DNA from: CAJJDF01 sp965655625
Lineage (GTDB): Bacteria; Bacteroidota; Bacteroidia; Flavobacteriales_D; CAJJDF01
Assembly (NCBI GenBank): GCA_965655625.1
Contig: CBFHHA010000005.1
Span: 26,656 to 90,655, forward strand
Direction: 5' to 3'
DNA length: 64,000 bases
The position numbers were made by a program, and so were the translations under genes. The notes below the pieces were generated by a model. That model ran no database searches. It was not told where the DNA came from and saw nothing but the letters and a program-made list of their open reading frames with translations. This document shows, piece after piece, positions 1 to 6,379 of the stretch. Position 1 is the stretch's first letter. Every line of letters starts with the position of its first letter.

Positions 1-268
1 CGTGCTCAGGGAATAGTTTGGCAATAATTAACTCTCCCATAAAAATCCCATACACGACTAGTGCAATATTATTTCCAAGTAGTAATGTGGTAATAAATTT
101 GGATTCGTTCTTTACGAAAAAAGACAAAATTCGGGCGCTTACTACTCCTTGCTTTTTATCTATCTCAATTTTCAATCTATTCGATTGGAGATAAGCAATT
201 TCTGTTCCTGAAAAGAAAGCAGAAAAAAGTAATGAAATTAAGATAACAAGTAACACGTAGTGCTCCAT
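1..268 (-). CDS. CNNM/CorC (hemolysin) family transporter, N-terminal part
   Basis: Partial gene whose start is in the window and whose C-terminus lies beyond the left edge; 89 codons are visible. The ATG at 268 opens MEHYVLLVILISLLFSAFFS, followed by GTEIAYLQSNRLKIEIDKKQ. A first membrane helix running into an SAFFSGTEIA segment is the usual N-terminus of the CNNM (DUF21) domain found in CorC/TlyC 'hemolysin' proteins, which are linked to Mg2+/Co2+ handling. A second hydrophobic stretch (FITTLLLGNNIALVVYGIF) follows. In Bacteroidota some relatives are gliding-motility GldE, but this N-terminus looks like the general family. The gene lies 46 bp downstream of a small membrane protein gene and the Nfu gene on the same strand, so the three may be co-transcribed. 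CBS domains expected at the C-terminus cannot be seen. Confidence 0.8.
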   Translation of the reverse strand, partial: MEHYVLLVILISLLFSAFFSGTEIAYLQSNRLKIEIDKKQGVVSARILSFFVKNESKFITTLLLGNNIALVVYGIFMGELIIAKLFPEH

Positions 269-314
269 TTAAAAGAAATTCTGAATTTGAATTTACACAA
301 AAAAGTTGTGGTTT

Positions 315-530
315 CTATAACTTATTTTGTTTCGATTCTTGGTTAGTCTTTTCCATTCTAATTCTAATGTATCGTCTTAGTAGATACATAACGATGGGGA
401 TGATCAAAAATAGCAAGTAGAACTTGGCCGTCTGAATGTCGTCTACGATAAATTCATAGACACAAAAAAGGGCCACTAATATTGAGAAATACAACCAGAA
501 CTTCTCCAAACCTCTGTTAAATTTTTCCAT
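315..530 (-). CDS. small two-helix membrane protein
   Basis: 71 residues from the ATG at 530, which sits 2 bp after the stop of the Nfu gene; this start is preferred over an upstream one that would lie wholly inside the Nfu coding region. Sequence shows two hydrophobic helices, about residues 12-28 (LYFSILVALFCVYEFIV) and 35-53 (AKFYLLFLIIPIVMYLL), followed by a basic tail (RRYIRIRMEK) suggesting a cytoplasmic C-terminus. I do not recognise the family. Tight spacing to nfu upstream and the CNNM transporter downstream implies an operon, but gives no function. Confidence 0.7.
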   Translation of the reverse strand: MEKFNRGLEKFWLYFSILVALFCVYEFIVDDIQTAKFYLLFLIIPIVMYLLRRYIRIRMEKTNQESKQNKL

Positions 531-532
531 AA

Positions 533-1150
533 TTATTGGGCTTCGGCTATTACTTCCGTTACATCTGGAAGGTGTGATTTTAGCAATTGTTCTACTCCTC
601 CCTTGAGAGTAGCTGTAGAGGAAGGACATCCACTACACGAACCTTTCAAAATTACAGTAACTTTTCCCTGGTCAAATGATTTGAAATGAATTGCTCCTCC
701 GTCATTTTCTACCGCTGGCCGAACAAATTCTTCTAATAAATCAACTATCTTTTGGTCTAATTCGGAGGTGATTGTTGGTTCAAAATGAGCAGTTATTTGA
801 GATTTGGGCTCCGACTCCACTTCTTTTGGAGTTGGCAAAGTGGTTACCACTGACGGATTGTTCTTCAATGAGTCTGCAATAAACAACCTCAATTCTAGCG
901 TAATGTCTTCCCATTCTATTTCGGGCATTTTGGATACGGTAATGAAATTACGGGTAATAAAAACCCCTTTCACAAAAGGAAAGGCAAATAAGGATTCGGC
1001 AATTTCCGAAGAGTTTTTTGCATCTTCCTTGCTCAAGTATTCTGCTACCACATCTTCGCCCACTAACATTTTGTTGGCAACAAATTTCATGGTATTAGGA
1101 TTCGGTGTCATTTCCGAATAAATTGTAATTGGCATTTCTTGTGTTTCCAT
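533..1150 (-). CDS. Nfu-type iron-sulfur cluster carrier (NifU family)
   Basis: 205 residues. The N-terminal half (about 8-95, with TPNPNTMKFVAN) is the Nfu N-terminal scaffold domain, and the C-terminal half (about 130-200) is a NifU C-terminal domain with the cluster-binding CxxC at Cys172 and Cys175 (GSCSGCPSS). Proteins of this two-domain layout accept a 4Fe-4S cluster from the assembly machinery and pass it to target enzymes. Length and both domains are complete. The ATG at 1150 is used; a second Met seven codons in is possible. First gene of a probable leftward operon with the small membrane protein and the CNNM transporter; a good -7 box lies about 20 bp upstream. Confidence 0.92.
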   Translation of the reverse strand: METQEMPITIYSEMTPNPNTMKFVANKMLVGEDVVAEYLSKEDAKNSSEIAESLFAFPFVKGVFITRNFITVSKMPEIEWEDITLELRLFIADSLKNNPSVVTTLPTPKEVESEPKSQITAHFEPTITSELDQKIVDLLEEFVRPAVENDGGAIHFKSFDQGKVTVILKGSCSGCPSSTATLKGGVEQLLKSHLPDVTEVIAEAQ

Positions 1151-1169
1151 CTTCTCAATTTAATATGCA

Positions 1170-1177
1170 CAAAGTTA
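1170..1177 (-). promoter_or_regulatory. -7 box of the nfu promoter
   Basis: Read on the minus strand this is TAACTTTG, an exact match to the Bacteroidota sigma-A -7 consensus TAnnTTTG, 19 bp before the Nfu start codon. No TTG is seen at the usual -33 spacing, so only the -7 element is supported. Confidence 0.4.
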
Positions 1178-1256
1178 CTAAAAACTAGTTCAGAATTTCG
1201 CGATTTCAAAATTTCGCGCTATTTTGATACTCATTAAGTATTAAAAACTAATTATC

Positions 1257-1634
1257 ATGGCATTTGTGTTTATCATCTATCTAGGGTTTATCATTTTTCT
1301 TATCGCAGCAATGTGGAAAATGTTTGAAAAAGCAGGTCAACCAGGTTGGGCAGCAATCGTACCCTTTTATAACATATATGTTCTCACCCAAATTGCAGAA
1401 AAACCGGGATGGTGGCTGATCTTATTTTTTATTCCCTTGCTGAACTTAATTGCTGCTATTATGGTGTGGTCGGCTATTTCTGAGAGATTTGGCAAAAGCG
1501 ATGGATTTACAGTTGGCCTAGTATTATTGTCTTTTATATTTATCCCAATCCTAGGATTTGGAGATGCTCAATACAAAGGAAAGAATCCTAACCTAGTAAA
1601 TGACGACATCCTAGATGACGTGTTAGAAAATTAA
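1257..1634 (+). CDS. DUF5684 family membrane protein
   Basis: 125 residues with about four hydrophobic segments (near 3-18, 30-45, 50-70, 85-102). The pattern MWKMFEKAGQPGWAAIVPFY, then IAEKPGWWLI, is characteristic of the DUF5684 family, found next to or fused with signal peptidase in many bacteria; function is unknown. The C-terminus is acidic (DDILDDVLEN). It is followed after 6 bp by a second membrane protein gene, so both form a two-gene unit closed by a strong terminator at 2123-2153. Confidence 0.75.
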   Translation: MAFVFIIYLGFIIFLIAAMWKMFEKAGQPGWAAIVPFYNIYVLTQIAEKPGWWLILFFIPLLNLIAAIMVWSAISERFGKSDGFTVGLVLLSFIFIPILGFGDAQYKGKNPNLVNDDILDDVLEN

Positions 1635-1640
1635 ATCAAT

Positions 1641-2123
1641 ATGAAAAAGAAAATTCCTGAAATGCTCAATGTGCTTACAATCATTACGATTGGTTGGAGT
1701 TTTATGATGCTTGTTTCGAGTATCGTAAATGCACTTGTATTTTCAGGGAATATTGACACTGTGCGAGGAGAAATAGCCAATGCCGACATTGAAGGACAAA
1801 AAGGAGAACCTTTTCTTCGAATATTAATCGATGTAGCGGATACCGTTTTGGAACATGCAGAACTATTAAATTACAATAGCATTATTGTTTATCTACTAAG
1901 TATTTCCGCAGCTTTGTTCATGAGAAAACTATTAAAAACTGGTTTTTGGATCTATGTGCTGGCTACAGCAATAGAAATTAGCGTGCCGCTTATCGTTTTG
2001 GATAATAAACTTGCCGCAGCAGCGGTCATTTTTGGGAGTGTCTTTTCTATTGTGTTTATCATTCTTTACGGTGTCAATTACAAACACTTAATTGGCACAA
2101 AAGAACCTCAAATAAAAGAATAG
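1641..2123 (+). CDS. membrane protein of unknown function
   Basis: 160 residues. Hydrophobic segments appear near 13-35, 82-98, 101-117 and 122-145, with a hydrophilic loop between the first two (about 36-78) likely exposed outside or in the cytoplasm. I do not recognise a named family. Starts 6 bp after the DUF5684 gene and ends in a terminator hairpin, so it is almost certainly co-transcribed with it. Ordinary codon use; nothing suggests transfer. Confidence 0.7.
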   Translation: MKKKIPEMLNVLTIITIGWSFMMLVSSIVNALVFSGNIDTVRGEIANADIEGQKGEPFLRILIDVADTVLEHAELLNYNSIIVYLLSISAALFMRKLLKTGFWIYVLATAIEISVPLIVLDNKLAAAAVIFGSVFSIVFIILYGVNYKHLIGTKEPQIKE

Positions 2124-2153
2124 AAAAGAGCTCCTCATTGAGGGGCTCTTTTC
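2123..2153 (+). terminator. Rho-independent terminator after the two-gene membrane operon
   Basis: A 13-bp stem (GAAAAGAGCTCCT paired with AGGGGCTCTTTTC, one G-T pair) with a 5-nt loop begins at the last base of the preceding stop codon; a short U-rich tail follows. Confidence 0.75.
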
Positions 2154-2176
2154 TTTACATTCCAGTTTTGATTAAT

Positions 2177-2184
2177 TATATTTG
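2177..2184 (+). promoter_or_regulatory. -7 box upstream of superoxide dismutase
   Basis: TATATTTG matches TAnnTTTG exactly, 35 bp before the sod start and downstream of the previous terminator. No TTG at proper spacing, so the -33 part is not supported. Confidence 0.45.
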
Positions 2185-2219
2185 TTCCAAACAAATATTC
2201 ATACTTAAACTAAAAAATT

Positions 2220-2828
2220 ATGTCATTTACATTACCAACATTACCTTATGCCTACGATGCATTAGAACCATATATAGATGCTAGAACTATGGAAATACAC
2301 CATGGAAAACATCATAATGGATACACAACAAAACTAAATGGAGCTACCGAAGGAACTGACCTAGCCGGAAAATCTATTGAAGACATCTTGAAAAATTTAG
2401 ATATGTCTAATGGAGCCGTTAGAAATAATGGCGGTGGTTTCTATAACCATAGATTGTTCTGGACAATTATGTCTCCAAATGGCGGAGGTGAACCTACAGG
2501 AGAATTAGCAACAGCTATTAATGATGCTTTTGGATCATTTGAGGATTTTAAAACAGCTTTCTCAAATGCGGCTGCAACCCAATTTGGTTCGGGATGGGCT
2601 TGGCTTTGCGTTCACCCAGGAGGAAAACTAGAAGTGTGTGGAACACCAAACCAGGACAATCCTTTGATGGCTGGTGTAGGATGCTCAGGATTTCCTATCA
2701 TGGGTATTGATGTATGGGAGCATGCATACTACCTGAACTACCAGAACAGAAGGCCTGATTACATCAACGCGTTTTTTAACGTAATTAACTGGGAAGAAGT
2801 TTCTAAAAATTACGCTGAAAACAAATAG
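2220..2828 (+). CDS. sodA: superoxide dismutase, Mn type of the Fe/Mn family
   Basis: 202 residues, full length. It converts superoxide to oxygen and hydrogen peroxide. Metal ligands are visible as His27 (MEIHHGKHH), His77 (GGGFYNHRLF), Asp164 and His168 (DVWEHAYY). Two positions that usually separate Mn from Fe enzymes point to Mn: Gly at 71-73 in GGGFYNH and Gln145 in GTPNQDNPLM (Fe enzymes carry the glutamine in the N-terminal part instead). Some Bacteroidota enzymes accept both metals, so metal use is inferred. There is no signal peptide, so it is cytoplasmic. Monocistronic, bounded by terminators at 2123-2153 and 2853-2881. Confidence 0.95.
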   Translation: MSFTLPTLPYAYDALEPYIDARTMEIHHGKHHNGYTTKLNGATEGTDLAGKSIEDILKNLDMSNGAVRNNGGGFYNHRLFWTIMSPNGGGEPTGELATAINDAFGSFEDFKTAFSNAAATQFGSGWAWLCVHPGGKLEVCGTPNQDNPLMAGVGCSGFPIMGIDVWEHAYYLNYQNRRPDYINAFFNVINWEEVSKNYAENK

Positions 2829-2852
2829 TTTTTCAATCCAATATAGAGTAAA

Positions 2853-2881
2853 CAAAAGATCAACAATTAGTTGATCTTTTG
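2853..2881. terminator. bidirectional terminator between sod and the DUF3078 gene
   Basis: Perfect 12-bp stem (CAAAAGATCAAC and its complement) with a 5-nt loop AATTA and a T-rich run on the right. It separates two convergent genes and could serve both. Confidence 0.75.
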
Positions 2882-2888
2882 TTTTTGA

Positions 2889-3845
2889 TTAAAACTTATA
2901 ATTAAACCCAATATTTAACACCTCTTTAAATTGAACTCTTCTCCCAGAAAAAGAAATCTGATTTCCATTCTCATCCGTGGCAGTAAGCGGCAACAAAATA
3001 TCATGATCATATATCAGGGTAGTTGAAATGGTTGTCGAAATGTACTTATTTATTTTCATACTAATTAATACATCCCAAAGAACATCGATGTTTTGAGGAC
3101 TTTCCATGTAGTTAGAAAATAAGGTCAATTGAGTTTTTAAGTTTATGTTTTTCATTACATCTTTCTGATACTTGGCCATAAACAAACCACCCAACTCATT
3201 TCTCAAAGTAGAATTGGTATCAACCCCAAATGCACCTATCGCATTCAGAGTTTCGTCCAATACAAAAGTCCCTCTGTAAGAAAAGGGAGCAAGGAATATA
3301 GACAATGACTTATTAGGCTTATAATCAATTCCTAACGCGCCAGTGAGATAACCAGGAGACATAATTCTAGAAATGACACTTGTATTAGTTGCCTCAGCAA
3401 ATCCTGGAGCAAACTGTGATCTAAAATTTAATATCCCCCCATAATACATTTTCTTATTTTTCTTGAATTGTTGACCATATTTTGAGTTTAACTCAATCCT
3501 ATCATCACTTTTAATCCAAGGACCATTACCTTGCTTTATCAAACCATAAGCCATATCCAACGAACTGTCCCAAGCTTTTTTCCCCTTTTTATAATTGGCA
3601 AATACACTTAGTAATGAGTTTCCTGAAACGCTAGTTTGTCCGCCTCCTTGCCAGTTAGATAAGGCCATTTGACCAATGTTTACCGCAAAGGTTCCGCCTT
3701 TTTTCCATCCATCTTCGACTTTGTCATCTGACTGAGCTAATACATCTTGGCCTAGATTCTTTGTTGCTTCTTCAGAAGTTTGTTGAGCAATTAAATTAGG
3801 TAACATGGCTCCAATTACGGAAGCTGTTATCATTATTCTTTTCAT
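2889..3845 (-). CDS. DUF3078 outer-membrane protein
   Basis: 318 residues with an N-terminal signal peptide (MKRIMITASVIGAMLPNLIA, cleavage likely after the next residue pair AQ). The region GWKKGGTFAVNIGQMALSNW followed by QGGG (about 46-70) is the hallmark of DUF3078, a Bacteroidota family predicted to form an outer-membrane beta-barrel. Alternating aromatic strands and a terminal Phe (LNIGFNYKF) fit a barrel inserted by the BAM complex. Function is unknown. Stands alone, convergent with sod and divergent from rnr. Confidence 0.82.
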   Translation of the reverse strand: MKRIMITASVIGAMLPNLIAQQTSEEATKNLGQDVLAQSDDKVEDGWKKGGTFAVNIGQMALSNWQGGGQTSVSGNSLLSVFANYKKGKKAWDSSLDMAYGLIKQGNGPWIKSDDRIELNSKYGQQFKKNKKMYYGGILNFRSQFAPGFAEATNTSVISRIMSPGYLTGALGIDYKPNKSLSIFLAPFSYRGTFVLDETLNAIGAFGVDTNSTLRNELGGLFMAKYQKDVMKNINLKTQLTLFSNYMESPQNIDVLWDVLISMKINKYISTTISTTLIYDHDILLPLTATDENGNQISFSGRRVQFKEVLNIGFNYKF

Positions 3846-3876
3846 TTTCTTGATTTTAGGTTCGTATTTATTTTAC

Positions 3877-3905
3877 TTGAGTTCGATAGTTTAATCGTAT
3901 CTTTA
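3877..3905 (+). promoter_or_regulatory. promoter of rnr
   Basis: TTG at 3877-3879 and TATCTTTA at 3898-3905 are 18 nt apart, close to the Bacteroidota consensus (last base of the -7 box is A not G). The expected start of transcription near 3912 leaves a leader of about 68 nt before the rnr ATG. Confidence 0.5.
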
Positions 3906-3979
3906 TACAAAAGATTGGGTAAAACTAGTATTACAAGATTTTACCCTACATCTGTTAACAAAAAAATAACCGACAATTT

Positions 3980-6112
3980 ATGTCAAAAAAGACAGAAAAA
4001 AGCCTGAAAAAAGGGCTTAAAAGAAAGATTATTCACTTACTTTCTGAATCCAATACAAAACCATACAATTCCCACCAAGTAGCAAAAGCACTTGGATTTC
4101 ACCAACCAATGAAGAGAAAATTAGTCCACCAAATAATGGAGGATATGCAACTAGACAAAGTAATACTGCCACAGGCTAATGGCTTCGTCATGGCTTCTTC
4201 TTTTTCAAGCAATGAAGGAATTATTGAGTTCACCTCAAAAGGCAGTGCCTATATCTTGATGGAGGGAGAAGACGATATTTACATCGCAAAAGAAAAGACA
4301 AGAAATGCCATAGATGGCGACCTTGTGAGCTACTCATTAAATAAAAATTCTAGAAAGAAAAAACCAGAAGGATTTGTTGACCGTGTATTAAAAAGAAAGA
4401 AAACGGAATTTGTAGGTACGCTTAAAGTTTCAGAGAAGTTTGCGTTTGTGATTACTGACAGTAGAAGAGTTCACATTGATTTTTTTATTGACCTGAAACA
4501 GCTAAACAAAGCGAAAGATGGAGACAAGGTAATTGTAGAACTAATAAATTGGCCAGAAAAACTAAATTCTCCCTTTGGTAAAATCACCAAAATTCTAGGG
4601 AAATCAGGCGAAACAAATACCGAGATGAATGCAATCATGGAGGATTTTGAGCTACCGTATGAATTTCCGGCAGATGTTCTTCAAGCTGCAGAAGACGTAG
4701 ACACTACAATTTCGAAAAAAGAAATAGCGAAGCGCAGAGATTTTAGAAAGGTAGACACCATAACTATTGACCCATTTGACGCAAAGGATTTTGATGACGC
4801 CATTTCTTACAAGGAATTAGAAAACGGAAATATTGAGGTAGGAGTTCACATAGCCGATGTATCTCATTACGTGACAAAGGGAACCATTATAGATGACGAA
4901 GCAATCAACCGAGGAACCTCGGTGTATTTAGTGGACAGAGTTGTACCCATGTTGCCAGAAGTATTATCAAACCAAGTGTGTTCATTGAGACCAAACGAGG
5001 AGAAATTAACTTTCTCGGCTGTATTTGAGCTTGATAATCAGGCAAATGTAAAGAATAGCTGGTTTGGAAGAACGGTAATTAATTCGAACAGAAGGTTTAC
5101 TTACGAAGAAGCACAAGAAAGAATTGAAACGAAACAAGGAGACTACCAGAAAGAGATAAACACTCTGAATGAGTTGGCCCAAATTATGAGAGGCAGAAGG
5201 ATGGATTCGGGTGCATTGAACATTGAAAGTACCGAGGTAAAATTCGTTGTAGAAGACGGAAAGCCGGTTGGGGTAAAGCTTAAAATTTCTCAGGAAGCAC
5301 ATAAATTGGTAGAAGAATTTATGCTTCTTGCCAATAAAAATGTTTCTCGTTTTATTGGTGTCCCAAAAAAAGGCCAAGCCAAATACCCAAATATATACAG
5401 AATTCACGATCAGCCAAGCGAGGAAAAAATTGCCGACTTGCAGCGATTTGTAGCCGACAATGGTTACGAAATTAAAGAAGTGGCGAACAAACCACTTTCG
5501 TTTGCTTTGAACAACTTATTAACCGAGGCGAAAGAAAATAGGGAAGTAGATTTTATTGGCCCAATGGTAATTCGTTCTATGGCAAAAGCGGTTTATTCGG
5601 CAGAAAATATTGGCCACTACGGATTGTCATTTGATTATTATTCTCATTTCACCTCGCCCATAAGACGATATCCAGATTTAATGTTACACCGGATTTTACA
5701 GAACTTTTTGGATAAGAAACAACCCAATATAGGCGAAGTGGAAATAGAACAGCAGGCCAAGTATTTTTCCAACCAAGAAAAGAAAGCCACTGATGCCGAG
5801 AGAGCTTCAACCAAATTTATGCAAGTTGTCTTTATGGAAGACAAGGTAGGACAAGAATTTGCGGGCACTATTTCTGGAGTTACTAGTTATGGGATTTTTG
5901 TGGAGATAACAGCCAACAAATGTGAAGGACTTATCAGAACGAATGCTATTACCCAAGATAGATTTTATTTTGAAGAAGACGGAAAAAAACTGGTAGGAAA
6001 AAAGTTTGGTGATGAACTTAAAATGGGAACAAAAGTAACCATTGAGATAACCAAAGTAGATATGGTGAATAGAACAATCGACATGGAGTTACTGGATTTT
6101 GATAAGGTATAA
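3980..6112 (+). CDS. rnr: ribonuclease R
   Basis: 710 residues. This 3'-to-5' exoribonuclease degrades structured RNA. Visible parts are a basic N-terminal helix-turn-helix-like region (1-75), cold-shock OB folds (about 80-200), the RNB catalytic domain (about 255-590) with the Mg2+-binding aspartates in DPFDAKDFDDAISY (Asp264, Asp270, Asp272, Asp273), and an S1 domain (about 625-708, from AGTISGVTSYGIFVEI). All catalytic aspartates are present and length is normal. The lysine-rich N-terminus (MSKKTEKSLKKGLKRK) is usual. Transcribed from the promoter at 3877-3905. No good terminator follows; a REPIN-like repeat pair lies downstream. Confidence 0.95.
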   Translation: MSKKTEKSLKKGLKRKIIHLLSESNTKPYNSHQVAKALGFHQPMKRKLVHQIMEDMQLDKVILPQANGFVMASSFSSNEGIIEFTSKGSAYILMEGEDDIYIAKEKTRNAIDGDLVSYSLNKNSRKKKPEGFVDRVLKRKKTEFVGTLKVSEKFAFVITDSRRVHIDFFIDLKQLNKAKDGDKVIVELINWPEKLNSPFGKITKILGKSGETNTEMNAIMEDFELPYEFPADVLQAAEDVDTTISKKEIAKRRDFRKVDTITIDPFDAKDFDDAISYKELENGNIEVGVHIADVSHYVTKGTIIDDEAINRGTSVYLVDRVVPMLPEVLSNQVCSLRPNEEKLTFSAVFELDNQANVKNSWFGRTVINSNRRFTYEEAQERIETKQGDYQKEINTLNELAQIMRGRRMDSGALNIESTEVKFVVEDGKPVGVKLKISQEAHKLVEEFMLLANKNVSRFIGVPKKGQAKYPNIYRIHDQPSEEKIADLQRFVADNGYEIKEVANKPLSFALNNLLTEAKENREVDFIGPMVIRSMAKAVYSAENIGHYGLSFDYYSHFTSPIRRYPDLMLHRILQNFLDKKQPNIGEVEIEQQAKYFSNQEKKATDAERASTKFMQVVFMEDKVGQEFAGTISGVTSYGIFVEITANKCEGLIRTNAITQDRFYFEEDGKKLVGKKFGDELKMGTKVTIEITKVDMVNRTIDMELLDFDKV

Positions 6113-6182
6113 ACCCTTCTGGGTATAAAATTATAAATTTCCAGTATCCATTTCTAAATAAATTTTGGTTTGGTGCTTTTTT

Positions 6183-6285
6183 ATGCCATCCTGAATTTAT
6201 TTCAGGACCTCACAAAGCATATTTCATGTTTTTCCAAATTGTAAAATGTCAAAGAATAAAGATGCTGAAATAAACTCAGTATGAC
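6183..6285. repeat. REPIN-like inverted repeat pair, family B copy 1
   Basis: Left arm 6183-6212 contains the palindrome CCTGAATTTATTTCAGG. Right arm 6260-6285, read on the other strand, is GTCATACTGAGTTTATTTCA and continues GCATCT; it aligns with the left arm at most positions. The two arms are about 47 nt apart, so the whole unit of about 100 nt can fold into one long hairpin. A related pair lies at 28614-28705. It sits between rnr and the leuS promoter and may act as an RNA hairpin closing the rnr transcript. Confidence 0.65.
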
Positions 6286-6319
6286 TTTTAAAAAGGTATT
6301 TTCAATTATTCATTGTAAA

Positions 6320-6349
6320 TTGCCAATTCTTCATGAATACGTATCTTTG
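6320..6349 (+). promoter_or_regulatory. promoter of leuS
   Basis: TTG at 6320-6322, 19-nt spacer, TATCTTTG at 6342-6349: an exact match to the Bacteroidota sigma-A consensus. It places the start of transcription near 6355 and therefore the start codon at 6380, ruling out an upstream ATG at 6281. Confidence 0.7.
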
Positions 6350-6379
6350 CCATTCAAACCTACAAGCAAAGAAAAATCC

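Noticed and set aside
1180..1250. Direct repeat ATTTCGCG near 1193-1220 as a regulatory site
   Set aside because: Only two short copies near the nfu promoter; too little to claim an operator.
6281..6379. N-terminal extension of LeuRS from the ATG at 6281
   Set aside because: It lies in a repeat arm and upstream of a consensus promoter (6320-6349), and the protein family starts at MEYNHSEIEKRW.
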